Assembly: GCA_963634745.1 (NCBI GenBank)
Contig: CAVHCX010000006.1
Location: 43,876 to 107,875, forward strand
Source: CAKRJP01 sp963634745
GTDB taxonomy: Bacteria; Bacillota; Clostridia; Lachnospirales; Lachnospiraceae
Direction of reading: 5' to 3'
Length of the DNA stretch: 64,000 nucleotides
The position numbers and the translations under genes were made by a program. Of this stretch, positions 1 to 8,015 are shown one piece after another (the first letter of the stretch is position 1; the number at the start of each line of letters is the position of its first letter). The notes beneath the pieces are model-generated. The model saw nothing but the letters and a program-made list of their open reading frames with translations. It made no database searches and was not told where the DNA came from.

Positions 1-57
1 TAGAGGATTTAAAGAAATATCTCTAGGCTGATTTATAAAATTTTTAGAAATGTTTAT

Positions 58-84
58 GGGTGCTTCCTGTGAAGCGCCCTTTTT
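58..84 (+). terminator. Intrinsic terminator of the gene upstream of the window
   Basis: A 9-bp stem (GGGTGCTTC with GAAGCGCCC, one G-T pair) encloses a CTGT loop and is followed by a T-rich run. It probably ends a transcript entering from the left edge. Confidence 0.75.
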
Positions 85-87
85 ATT

Positions 88-96
88 TGTTATAAT
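88..96 (+). promoter_or_regulatory. Extended -10 promoter for the two-component system
   Basis: TGTTATAAT is a perfect extended -10 element just after the terminator. No good -35 is visible, because that position falls inside the terminator hairpin. It lies about 100 nt before the sensor kinase start. Confidence 0.5.
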
Positions 97-199
97 TTGT
101 TTAACTGTTCAGAAACAAGGATTATAGAAGCTTGGATCTGAACAATTTCTAATATTTTTAACAAAGAAAGACGTGTGCAAACCCACGGGGGAGGTTTCT

Positions 200-1696
200 A
201 TGAAATTCAAAACGCGATTGATCACGTCCTTTTTGATTGTTATATTGATACCGGTAATTCTCAGTGTCAGTTTGGTAGTCCTTATAGGAAAATACCAGAT
301 TAGCAGCATAGAGAAGACCTATGGAATTACGGGGGCTACCATAGACAGCCTTTCCAATTCCGTCCAGGTCCTGTCAAGACTGACAGAATCCTCCTTTAAA
401 GAGCTGGAGGACCAGGTAGAGAAGAATAGCAAAAAAATGGAGGATGCCACCTACTTAGGCGAAATCAATGAGGAGCTTAATAATCGCAGATCCTATTTGC
501 TGGTTCGAAAAAATGATACCATCGTATATCTGGGAACGGACAGCGGGGATATTGAAAGCCTGGTATCTATGCTTCCTGCCTATGGTGAAAGTATAGCAAA
601 TAAGGACAGTGAGTTGTATTTAGGAGGCCAGGTCCAGGCCCTGGTGCGGCAGATTGATTTTACCTACCAGGATGACAGCGAGGGAAGCGCCTTTATAGTA
701 ACCAGTGTGCAAAATATGATTCCGGAGGCCAAGCAGTTTATGGTGGATATTGTAATCTGCGTGGTTTTGGTCTTGATTCTCACAGCCGGACTCCTTATTT
801 TATGGATCAATCGTGGTGTTATGATACCTATTAATAAAATGCGGTTGGCGGCCAAAAACATTAAGGAGGGCAACCTGGACTTTGAGTTAAAGCCGGATGC
901 AGACGATCAGCTGGGAGGCCTTTGCCAGGATTTGGAAGAGATGCGGCTTCGCCTAAAAGCCAACGCGGAGGAGAAGCTTAGAAACGACCAGGAGAGCAAG
1001 GAACTTATCAGCAATATTTCCCATGACTTAAAAACACCGGTAACCACCATCAAGGGTTATGCAGAGGGTATTATGGACGGGGTTGCAGATACTCCGGAGA
1101 AGGTGGACCGCTATGTCAGGACCATTTATAATAAGGCCAATGAGATGAATACCCTTATCAATGAGCTGACCCTTTATTCTAAGATCGATACCAATCGCAT
1201 TCCTTATAACTTTAATACAGTCTCAGCCTTGACCTATTTTGATGACTGTGCAGAAGACCTTTCCATGGAGCTTAAGGATAAGAAATTCGATTTCGGATAT
1301 TACAATTATGTGGATTCAGATGTGAAGATCATTGCCGATCCGGAACAGATCAGTCGGGTCATCCACAATATTATCAACAATTCCGTAAAGTATATGGATA
1401 AAGAACAAGGCCGTATCAACCTTCGGGTCAAGGATGTAGGAGATTTTGTTCAGGTAGAATTAGAAGACAATGGAAAGGGCATTGACGCTAAAGACCTGCC
1501 CAATATTTTCGATCGCTTCTATCGAACAGATGCATCCAGAAATTCCTCAAAGGGAGGAAGCGGAATTGGTTTATCTATTGTAAAGAAGATTGTGGAAGAA
1601 CATGGAGGAAAAATCTGGGCGACCAGCAAGCCGGAGACCGGAACGACCATGTATTTTGTACTTAGGAAATATCAGGAGGTGCCTTTGAATGAATAA
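200..1696 (+). CDS. Sensor histidine kinase (HAMP-HisKA-HATPase)
   Basis: This is a membrane sensor kinase of 498 residues. It has one membrane segment near residues 8-30, an extracytoplasmic region of about 140 residues, a second membrane segment near 175-200, then a HAMP linker, a HisKA domain and an HATPase_c domain. The phospho-acceptor is H275 in SNISHDLKTP, and the ATP-binding motifs DNGKGI and GGSGIGLSIV follow. The start at 200 is preferred over an in-frame ATG at 173 because GGGGGAGG lies 5 nt upstream of it. The gene overlaps the response regulator by 8 nt, so the two form one operon. The extracellular part resembles no ligand-binding family I recognise, so the stimulus is unknown. 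Confidence 0.93.
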   Translation: MKFKTRLITSFLIVILIPVILSVSLVVLIGKYQISSIEKTYGITGATIDSLSNSVQVLSRLTESSFKELEDQVEKNSKKMEDATYLGEINEELNNRRSYLLVRKNDTIVYLGTDSGDIESLVSMLPAYGESIANKDSELYLGGQVQALVRQIDFTYQDDSEGSAFIVTSVQNMIPEAKQFMVDIVICVVLVLILTAGLLILWINRGVMIPINKMRLAAKNIKEGNLDFELKPDADDQLGGLCQDLEEMRLRLKANAEEKLRNDQESKELISNISHDLKTPVTTIKGYAEGIMDGVADTPEKVDRYVRTIYNKANEMNTLINELTLYSKIDTNRIPYNFNTVSALTYFDDCAEDLSMELKDKKFDFGYYNYVDSDVKIIADPEQISRVIHNIINNSVKYMDKEQGRINLRVKDVGDFVQVELEDNGKGIDAKDLPNIFDRFYRTDASRNSSKGGSGIGLSIVKKIVEEHGGKIWATSKPETGTTMYFVLRKYQEVPLNE

Positions 1697-2378
1697 GATA
1701 TTGATAGTAGAAGATGAGAGTGCTATTGCAGATTTGGAGAAGGATTATTTGGACCTTAGCGGCTTCGAAGTTGAGGTGGCCAATGACGGAGAGACCGGAC
1801 TGAAAAAGGCCTTGGAAGAAAATTATGACCTCTATATTTTGGATCTCATGCTTCCGGGGGTAGACGGTTTTGAAATTTGTAAGCAGATTCGTGAGAAGAA
1901 GGACACCCCAATCTTAATGGTATCTGCAAAGAAGGATGATATTGATAAGATTCGAGGCCTGGGATTGGGGGCAGATGACTATATAACCAAGCCCTTTAGC
2001 CCCAGCGAGCTGGTAGCCCGTGTGAAGGCCCACCTTGCAAGATACAGCCGCTTAACAGGCAATGCGGCGGAGAAGAATAAGGTGATCGAAATTCGTGGCC
2101 TTAAGATCGATAAGACCGCCAGAAGGGTTTGGGTCAACGGAGAGGAGCGCAACTTCACCACAAAGGAATTTGATTTATTGACTTTCTTGGCCAGCCATCC
2201 AAATCATGTATATTCCAAGGAAGAGCTCTTTAGGGAGATCTGGGATATGGAGTCTATTGGGGACATTGCTACAGTAACGGTTCATATTAAGAAGATCCGA
2301 GAGAAGGTGGAAGTGGACACCTCAAATCCACAGTATATAGAGACAATTTGGGGCGTGGGATATCGCTTTAAAGTATAA
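1689..2378 (+). CDS. OmpR/PhoB-family response regulator
   Basis: This 229-residue protein has an N-terminal receiver domain with acidic residues E8 and D9, phospho-acceptor D52 in LDLMLPGVDG and K101 in ITKPFSP. Residues 130-229 form a winged-helix DNA-binding domain, with TVTVHIKKIREKVE and a GVGYRFKV ending. It overlaps the kinase gene by 8 nt and is followed by a strong terminator, so the pair is a two-gene unit. It should be phosphorylated by the adjacent kinase and act as a transcription regulator; no target is evident from position. Confidence 0.95.
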   Translation: MNKILIVEDESAIADLEKDYLDLSGFEVEVANDGETGLKKALEENYDLYILDLMLPGVDGFEICKQIREKKDTPILMVSAKKDDIDKIRGLGLGADDYITKPFSPSELVARVKAHLARYSRLTGNAAEKNKVIEIRGLKIDKTARRVWVNGEERNFTTKEFDLLTFLASHPNHVYSKEELFREIWDMESIGDIATVTVHIKKIREKVEVDTSNPQYIETIWGVGYRFKV

Positions 2379-2383
2379 AGAAA

Positions 2384-2422
2384 AAAAGAGCTAGCTTGCA
2401 ATTTCTGCAGGCTAGCTCTTTT
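2384..2422. terminator. Bidirectional terminator between the response regulator and rubrerythrin
   Basis: A 10-bp stem (AAGAGCTAGC with GCTAGCTCTT) has A and T runs on both sides and an inner TGCA pairing. It sits between convergent genes and can serve both strands. Confidence 0.85.
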
Positions 2423-2459
2423 CGCTAGGGGAACTTTTGATCATCAGATCAAAGTTTAT

Positions 2460-3002
2460 TTATCCAAAATATCTCTTTAAAAGTCCTTCAAATGCTTTTC
2501 CGTGACGAGCCTCGTCTCTTGCCATCTCGTGTACGGTATCGTGAATTGCGTCAAGACCAGCTTCTTTTGCACGCTTTGCAAGGTCAAACTTACCTTCGGT
2601 TGCGCCATGCTCTGCATCTACACGAAGTTCCAGATTCTTCTTGGTGCTGTCGGTTACAACTTCTCCCAATAATTCAGCGAACTTAGCTGCATGCTCTGCT
2701 TCTTCGTAAGCAGCCTTCTCCCAGTAGAGACCGATCTCCGGATAGCCTTCTCTGTGAGCAACTCTTGCCATAGCAAGATACATACCAACTTCTGTACACT
2801 CTCCTTCGAAGTTAGCTCTAAGGTCTGTTAAAATGTCCTCGCTAACGCCCTGGGCAACACCAACCACGTGCTCAGCAGCCCAAGTCTTGTCTCCGCTTAC
2901 TTCCTTAAACTTATCTGCAGGAACATGACAGACTGGACATTCTGCCGGTGCTGCGTCTCCCTCATGAACATATCCACATACTGAACATACAAATTTTGCC
3001 AT
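2460..3002 (-). CDS. Rubrerythrin with N-terminal rubredoxin domain
   Basis: This 180-residue non-haem iron protein reduces peroxide in anaerobes. The rubredoxin-like iron site (CSVCGY and CPVC) is at residues 6-24, before the ferritin-like di-iron domain. This is the reverse domain order described for clostridial reverse rubrerythrins. Di-iron ligands are visible in FEGECTE, EEAEH near residue 100 and DEARH near residue 160. AAAGGAG lies upstream of the ATG. The next gene upstream on the same strand is a PerR/Fur-type repressor, which fits an oxidative stress role. Two inverted repeats lie in its promoter. Confidence 0.93.
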   Translation of the reverse strand: MAKFVCSVCGYVHEGDAAPAECPVCHVPADKFKEVSGDKTWAAEHVVGVAQGVSEDILTDLRANFEGECTEVGMYLAMARVAHREGYPEIGLYWEKAAYEEAEHAAKFAELLGEVVTDSTKKNLELRVDAEHGATEGKFDLAKRAKEAGLDAIHDTVHEMARDEARHGKAFEGLLKRYFG

Positions 3003-3038
3003 AATCTTATTCTCCTTTAATTAAAAATTTTTGAAATC

Positions 3039-3063
3039 AATATTAGTAACTATTACTGATATT
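3039..3063. repeat. Inverted repeat in the rubrerythrin 5' untranslated region
   Basis: Arms AATATTAGTAA and TTACTGATATT match at 10 of 11 positions around a CTA centre. The repeat lies just downstream of the predicted -10 of the rubrerythrin promoter, where a repressor could block transcription. No regulator can be named from the sequence. Confidence 0.5.
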
Positions 3064-3075
3064 AAGATAACAGAT

Positions 3076-3109
3076 AAGATTAGGATTGTCAACAAGAAAT
3101 CCTAATCTT
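3076..3109. promoter_or_regulatory. Perfect 12-bp inverted repeat overlapping the rubrerythrin -35
   Basis: AAGATTAGGATT and AATCCTAATCTT are perfect arms separated by 10 nt. On the minus strand the spacer and second arm contain TTGACA, followed 17 nt later by TATCTT, a good promoter for rubrerythrin. There is no T run after the repeat on the minus strand, so an operator is more likely than a terminator for the upstream repressor gene. Confidence 0.6.
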
Positions 3110-3126
3110 TAGAATTTATTTTTCTA

Positions 3127-3522
3127 TTATCCTTTTGCCTGGCAGTTTCCACAGATCCCATAAAAAAGAATGCTGTGAGATTCGATACTGCCGTCGAAGT
3201 GTTGGTTGGCCATCTCATTAATCTTATTTACCTGAGAAATGTCGGGAAAAAGATCATCAATCTTTCCGCACTCTCTGCAGACTACATGGTAGTGAGGATT
3301 GGTATTACCATCAAAATGGGCACTGCCATCAGGTGCGTCAATCTTTAAGGCCTCTCCGGTGTCCGCCAGTAAATTTAAATTCCGATAGACAGTTCCTAAA
3401 CTAATATTAGGGAAATCCTGCCGCACATGTAAATACACGCTGTCAGCGGTAGGATGGGAAGTGGTATGGGCGAGATAATCTCGGATGGCTTCCCTCTGTT
3501 TGCTATATTTTTGTGCTGCCAA
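3127..3522 (-). CDS. Fur-family repressor, PerR-like
   Basis: This 131-residue metalloregulator has an N-terminal winged helix (KYSKQREAIRDYL to SLGTVYRNLNLL) and a C-terminal metal-binding dimer domain. Its zinc site is visible as CRECG and CGNCQ, and the histidine-rich segment HFDGNTNPHYH carries likely regulatory metal ligands. I use the TTG at 3522 because AAAGGAG lies 8 nt before it and the protein then has normal family length; longer in-frame upstream ATG starts would add about 44 non-conserved residues and place the promoter inside the gene. The position next to rubrerythrin favours PerR over Fur or Zur, but the sequence alone does not prove it. Confidence 0.85.
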   Translation of the reverse strand: MAAQKYSKQREAIRDYLAHTTSHPTADSVYLHVRQDFPNISLGTVYRNLNLLADTGEALKIDAPDGSAHFDGNTNPHYHVVCRECGKIDDLFPDISQVNKINEMANQHFDGSIESHSILFYGICGNCQAKG

Positions 3523-3553
3523 GGGGGAGACTCCTTTCTTAAATTTAAAATAG

Positions 3554-3602
3554 TAATTATTATTATATTCACCAATATATAGTATCTCGGATTCTTTGTC
3601 AA
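3554..3602 (-). promoter_or_regulatory. Promoter of the PerR-like gene with a PerR-box-like site
   Basis: On the minus strand TTGACA (3597-3602) and TATATT (3574-3579) are separated by 17 nt. Directly downstream, at 3554-3568, ATATAATAATAATTA matches the Bacillus PerR box TTATAATNATTATAA at 11 of 14 defined positions. The position near +1 fits autorepression. Confidence 0.6.
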
Positions 3603-3699
3603 CGAGAATTATATCGATAAGATAGAAAAAAGGCGACCTATACAATTTATACAAAAATGTAGAAAAAAGTCAAAAAAAATTCCGGATCGCAAAAAAGAG

Positions 3700-3817
3700 T
3701 TATCCAAGTTATCCACACCGAAATCCCGAAAAAAGGTGGAAAAAGCGTGAAAAAAGCGTCAGTTTCCCCCATTTATCCACATTATCCACATAGAATTATC
3801 CCAAAACTGTGGATTAT
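3700..3817. other. Cluster of DnaA-box-like 9-mers
   Basis: Three perfect TTATCCACA boxes occur at 3709-3717, 3773-3781 and 3782-3790; the last two abut head to tail. Degenerate copies lie at 3700-3708 and 3796-3804, and an inverted one-mismatch copy at 3809-3817. The surrounding 350 bp hold no convincing gene and are rich in A tracts. No dnaA, dnaN, rpmH or parA gene is visible nearby, so the role (origin, DnaA titration or regulation) is open. Confidence 0.65.
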
Positions 3818-3940
3818 TTTGGGGTAAAAAAAGAACGAATGTTTTGTGTAGATATAATAAAAATGGCTTTTTGTCGAGAAAAAACGGAAATAATATTGAC
3901 ATTTAAGTATTCAAAATTAGGAAGAAATTGTCAGAAAATG

Positions 3941-3969
3941 TTTACACAATGGCGAAAACCGTCTATAAT
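3941..3969 (+). promoter_or_regulatory. Promoter of the DUF1858 gene
   Basis: TTTACA and TATAAT are separated by 17 nt, ending about 37 nt before the start codon. Confidence 0.75.
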
Positions 3970-4005
3970 GGGAAGCACTGAAAAAAAGAAAAGGAGGCGT
4001 CGAAC

Positions 4006-4224
4006 ATGGCACAGATTTCAAAAGACATGACATTTGGCGAATTGCTTAATACATATTATGAGAAATGTCCGGATGTTGTAAGAGTTCTCATGGAAGCTGG
4101 AATGGGATGTATCGGTTGTCCACATTCTCAGATGGAGACCATCGAGGAAGGTGCACTTGGACATGGAGTTGATCCGGAACCTTTGGTTGCTCAGATCAAT
4201 GACCTGTTAAAAGATATTGATTAA
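4006..4224 (+). CDS. DUF1858 small redox-disulfide domain protein
   Basis: This 72-residue protein matches the DUF1858 / hybrid-cluster-protein-associated redox disulfide family: an N-terminal KDMTFGELLNTY helix and a conserved GMGCIGCPHSQMETIEEGA segment with a CxxC pair near residues 35-38. Family members are found alone or fused to ScdA-like or hybrid cluster proteins and are thought to act in redox chemistry; the exact reaction is not established. It has its own promoter, an AAAAGGAGG ribosome binding site and its own terminator, so it is monocistronic. No hybrid cluster protein gene lies in the window. Confidence 0.88.
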   Translation: MAQISKDMTFGELLNTYYEKCPDVVRVLMEAGMGCIGCPHSQMETIEEGALGHGVDPEPLVAQINDLLKDID

Positions 4225-4228
4225 TAAG

Positions 4229-4259
4229 AAAAAATCCGGCTGTCAGGCCGGATTTTTTT
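4229..4259. terminator. Terminator after the DUF1858 gene
   Basis: A 10-bp stem, AAAATCCGGC with GCCGGATTTT, encloses a TGTCAG loop and is flanked by A and T runs. It can also end the minus-strand papain-like transcript. Confidence 0.85.
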
Positions 4260-4341
4260 AATCTTAGAATAGAAGTTACTGTGTTAGTTTCTTCATCCAC
4301 TTGTTATGGTTATTTGATACTTGTAAAGTTGTGGGTTTAGC

Positions 4342-7002
4342 TTAAGCATTTGGCTTTGCATTCTTGCGCTTGGCGTCTGTCAGATAGGCAAAGGTATTGA
4401 ATCCTTGCTTAAAATTACCGCCCACACCATATTTGTAATAATTATAGTGCTTGACTGCCGCATCCTCATCCGGGATTTCATCAATCTGATTGCCATGCTG
4501 CAGATTGTCCTCTTTGTCGTAATATAAGAGGTAATCGCCGTCGTTGGCAACGGTGCGTTCTCCGTTTACTTCCTCCGGCTTATCTTCCAGCCAGTAAACA
4601 CCGGAATTTTCGCACTTTAAAATCTGCTCTGCTATGTCCGATGCATAAAGAAACTGGGTTTCGTTCTCCATGGAATCATGCATATATAACATATTGCCGT
4701 CTCTTCCATAGATGGTTCTGAAATGTCCCTTATAAAGGATTACCAGAGGAGTCTTATGCATGTTGATAGCATGGTCGACAGCAGCCAAAATATTATCAGC
4801 TAATTTGTTCTTGGTTTGTCCGTATGTATAAAATACCTTCTGGTAGAGGATCTGGTCCGGCATAAGCTGGGCAATCAGATTCATGTGATCTGTGATACTG
4901 CTTACACTGTTGGTATTCTGATAATAGCTGTCTGCATAATGATTCTCTTTTTGCTCATCAATAGCATATCGATAAGAACGTAGTTCTTCCTGGCTAAGTT
5001 CAATGCCCTTGCTTTTGAGCATGGCTGACATGGCTACGGACCAGCATCCCTGTCCACTCGTTTGCCTATTTAGCTTATATCCTTCCAGCTCGTACTTGGT
5101 TGGGCTCTCTTTTACCAGCTTATACTTGGAATTATCAGAAGAGGCCTTCTTTTTACTGAGCTCATTTATTTTATTGATCACGCTGATCCGGTAATTGACA
5201 TGCTTCTTGAGATAATAGTAAAAGTCATCAAGTATGGGATCATGATTTTTATCGCTAAGTCTTTCTTTGAATTTTTCAACGTATGCTTCCAGGACCTGTG
5301 GATTGTTGCTGTCAAATACAGTGAAATCATCACGCTTGAAAAGTCCGGGCTTATCACCTATATGCTTATCATAGAAATGGTTGCTCTTGACAACTTCCGA
5401 ATTCATAAATTCATAATAAGGAAAACTTTCCGGATGGTCATCCGATACCTTCTTTAAGGTATTTCTGCGATGCTCAATAAATTTGGCATTCATATTGTCA
5501 ATTTGCTTTCTTTTTTCCTTGTCTTTTTGCAAGTCTTCCTTGAGGGAAGCGACTGCTTTAGATAATGCAGTCTGGCCTTCCGGGAATAAATTATTCGAAG
5601 CATATACCTTGCTCAAGCGGTCTGTGATGGCAATTAACATATGTTGCCAAAAAAGTTGCTCATTTTCATTCATCAGGTATTGAACACCGTAATTTGAGTC
5701 ATTAAGCCAGCTTGATTTGGATTTGGCGATCTCTGTAAACTGTCCAAAGTTATTAAAGCAGCCATTTTTTTCGAATTTTGCAATTAATTTTCTTAAGTCC
5801 TCATCTTCTAGGGTCCGCCATGATTCCCTGCCCTCTGCATAAGCTTTGCATTCATCATAAAGATTCCATATCATTGCAACCGGACTATTGGCATACTGAT
5901 GCTGGATCAGGGTCTTGTTCATCTTATCAGCGGCTTCAAGTTTCTGTAGGATCTTCAGATACTTGGAATTTTCTTTGGCCTGGATTTCCTCTTTGGCCTG
6001 GACTTTTTTCTCTGTATGAACTTCCTTTTTGACCTGGACAGGTTTCTCTGTATGAACTTCCTTCTCGACCTGGACAGGTTTCTCTGTATGAATTTCCTCT
6101 TTGGTCTGGATATTATTCTCTATATGGAAGTCCTCGTCTTCCTTTGTCTCATCGGCCTGTGATTTATTGACGAACCGATTAAATTCCTCCAGCAGCTTTT
6201 CTCTGCCATTTAGAAGTTCCGCAAGCAGGCTGCCGGTAATCTGTCTTTGAGAATATAGTTGGGCATACTCGCCGGGGACGATCTTGTTTAGGCCAAACAT
6301 GTCCGTTCGAATCAGCTTGCCGCATTCGTTTTCGGCCTTCTTAAGCAATACCGAATAATACATCATGCTTAGGATCTCGGGATGTTTCTCCTTTAAAAAT
6401 CTCATTCCGTCCTCTGTCGGAATATCTCCGAACACTGATTTTAGGATGGGTACCATCGACTCTTTCACGGGCCCGGCAATTAACTTCTCTAAAGAGGCCT
6501 TTTTATCATCATCCCAGTCGCCGCTCCCTTTAATCCTCACATCCATTTTCAGTTTGCGATAAGTAGAAAGATCCTTCTTTAACTCATCAAAGGATTCTTC
6601 GCTTATATTTGTTGTCAATAATTTATCGAGCGTAAAGACATCCTGCCGCTTTGATATTTCCTCGATGTCTGCCGGTTTGTTAGGCTGGTTTGTTTCACGT
6701 TTTTCCTTCAATTCATTCTTTATGTCTTCGACCTCTGTGCTTGCCGCATCCATTGTTTCAAGATCAAAGACATTATTATATACAGTCCGCAGTTCGTTGA
6801 TTTCTTCCTGCTTTTCTGCCTTATAGCTTTCTTTTTTAAAAACCCATTTGGGTGGGTGGGCGATTTTGCTTTTAAGCTGATTCTCTTTGACTTTCTCTTG
6901 CTTGTAAAAGTCAGACAGCATCAGATTCTCATTAGATATCATCTGTGTTTTAATCTGATTGGTCAATCTTTGTTTTGTTAGTTTCTTTGAAAATAATCCC
7001 AT
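4342..7002 (-). CDS. Large protein with a papain-like cysteine peptidase domain
   Basis: I do not recognise the full 886-residue protein. The C-terminal quarter resembles a papain-like or C39-like thiol peptidase: Q647 lies six residues before C653 in SGQGCWSVAMSAML, as in the papain oxyanion and nucleophile pair, H760 is in KGHFRTIYG and D776 in YMHDS. The first 290 residues are charged and largely helical. Residues about 295-346 are an imperfect repeat built on HTEKPVQVEKEV, a likely flexible linker. A second helical region follows to about residue 630. There is no signal peptide or membrane segment. It lies 36 nt downstream of a GNAT gene and is probably co-transcribed. It could be a peptidase or a transferase using a Cys-His-Asp triad. 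Confidence 0.7.
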   Translation of the reverse strand: MGLFSKKLTKQRLTNQIKTQMISNENLMLSDFYKQEKVKENQLKSKIAHPPKWVFKKESYKAEKQEEINELRTVYNNVFDLETMDAASTEVEDIKNELKEKRETNQPNKPADIEEISKRQDVFTLDKLLTTNISEESFDELKKDLSTYRKLKMDVRIKGSGDWDDDKKASLEKLIAGPVKESMVPILKSVFGDIPTEDGMRFLKEKHPEILSMMYYSVLLKKAENECGKLIRTDMFGLNKIVPGEYAQLYSQRQITGSLLAELLNGREKLLEEFNRFVNKSQADETKEDEDFHIENNIQTKEEIHTEKPVQVEKEVHTEKPVQVKKEVHTEKKVQAKEEIQAKENSKYLKILQKLEAADKMNKTLIQHQYANSPVAMIWNLYDECKAYAEGRESWRTLEDEDLRKLIAKFEKNGCFNNFGQFTEIAKSKSSWLNDSNYGVQYLMNENEQLFWQHMLIAITDRLSKVYASNNLFPEGQTALSKAVASLKEDLQKDKEKRKQIDNMNAKFIEHRRNTLKKVSDDHPESFPYYEFMNSEVVKSNHFYDKHIGDKPGLFKRDDFTVFDSNNPQVLEAYVEKFKERLSDKNHDPILDDFYYYLKKHVNYRISVINKINELSKKKASSDNSKYKLVKESPTKYELEGYKLNRQTSGQGCWSVAMSAMLKSKGIELSQEELRSYRYAIDEQKENHYADSYYQNTNSVSSITDHMNLIAQLMPDQILYQKVFYTYGQTKNKLADNILAAVDHAINMHKTPLVILYKGHFRTIYGRDGNMLYMHDSMENETQFLYASDIAEQILKCENSGVYWLEDKPEEVNGERTVANDGDYLLYYDKEDNLQHGNQIDEIPDEDAAVKHYNYYKYGVGGNFKQGFNTFAYLTDAKRKNAKPNA

Positions 7003-7038
7003 ATGTTATTCTCCATTCCTACCTATATTTTTATATAA

Positions 7039-7884
7039 CTATAACCAACGTCGTCCGCTTACAATACTGTCCCGGCTTACATGGCAGTCGGGGAAAATAT
7101 GTTTAGCAAACTGCACGATTGTATCGTCCACACATGAAAATTCCAACCATTTTAAATTTTTTTCCGTTTTCAGAAGATTGTCTATGGCTGTTTTTATCAG
7201 ACCTAGAAATTCGAAGTTATGATTTTTTTCAACACAGCCTAGTTGAACAGAGAATACTCCGTCTTCAATAACATCAGCCAGCAGGACGCCGGTAATCCTG
7301 TCTCCTGTCATAAGGACCATACTTTTATCTTTGTCAGCGCCACGGTAATCCGCCTTGCTTGCCAGATAATTTTTGCTTTTTTCGCTTTTCTCTATAAAAT
7401 TGGATATTTGTCGCTTTGTAAGCTTGCGCAGAGGGCAGATGCTGGCTGAAAATCGGTTCAACTGACTTTCTAGCTTGGAATCTGTGAAAAAGATTGCTTT
7501 TGCTATCTGCTCTTTTGTCACTCTGATTCGGGCCATTGACTCAAAATCCAAGATAAAGTTCCTTCTCCCAAGCATGGCTGCCATGATCCGGCCACCGGAA
7601 GAGTTGGCGTCAACAGCTGCCTCAATACATAAAGCATTGCTTTTTCCTGCCTCGATAATTGCCGCATCTAACAGTGCGTTACCATAACCTTTCCCGCGCA
7701 TGGATTCTTCTATGTATAGCCATGACAGGAAGAGGATCTTATCTACCCTGGTAAGTACTGCTACTCCGGCCAGTTGTCCTTCTGCCTCACAGACGAGCAC
7801 GCATACGGCCTTTTGAAGTATATATTGCGGAACAAGTTCTCCGGCTTGGCCAAATTCTGAGTCCGATAAATTTTTTATTTGCAT
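7039..7884 (-). CDS. GNAT-family N-acetyltransferase
   Basis: This 281-residue protein has an acetyl-CoA-binding GNAT core in its first 150 residues. The motif SMRGKGYGNALLDAAI gives the pyrophosphate-binding R/QxxGxG/A loop, preceded by the VLTRVDKILFLSWLYI strands. The last 130 residues have a second, weaker acetyltransferase-like character (VLLADVIEDGVFSVQLGC). The ATG at 7884 is chosen because CGGAG lies 6-7 nt upstream; an earlier in-frame ATG at 7923 has no such site. It precedes the papain-like gene by 36 nt, so the two may act together, perhaps with one protein modifying the other. The substrate is unknown. Confidence 0.8.
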   Translation of the reverse strand: MQIKNLSDSEFGQAGELVPQYILQKAVCVLVCEAEGQLAGVAVLTRVDKILFLSWLYIEESMRGKGYGNALLDAAIIEAGKSNALCIEAAVDANSSGGRIMAAMLGRRNFILDFESMARIRVTKEQIAKAIFFTDSKLESQLNRFSASICPLRKLTKRQISNFIEKSEKSKNYLASKADYRGADKDKSMVLMTGDRITGVLLADVIEDGVFSVQLGCVEKNHNFEFLGLIKTAIDNLLKTEKNLKWLEFSCVDDTIVQFAKHIFPDCHVSRDSIVSGRRWL

Positions 7885-7935
7885 TTTAATCTCCGTTCCA
7901 CATATTTTATTTTTCGATATCAACTTATATTATGC

Positions 7936-7995
7936 ACAAAAACTTCCCACACCAAAAAGCTGCGAAGCCTATTTGGAGAATGGGAAGTTTTTTGT
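7936..7995 (-). terminator. Terminator of mecA
   Basis: Arms of about 13 bp (AAAACTTCCCA and TGGGAAGTTTT form the core) enclose about 30 nt with a further CCAAA/TTTGG pairing. It is followed by a T run on the minus strand. Confidence 0.75.
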
Positions 7996-8015
7996 AAATT
8001 AATAAGAAACTTGTT

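Noticed and set aside
3700..3817. Naming the DnaA-box cluster as oriC
   Set aside because: Origins in this group usually adjoin dnaA or dnaN, which are absent here; skew over the full chromosome would be needed.
3809..4030. A 73-residue frame over the DnaA-box flank and the DUF1858 promoter
   Set aside because: It has no ribosome binding site, runs through a good promoter and out of frame into a real gene, and its product is low-complexity and basic.
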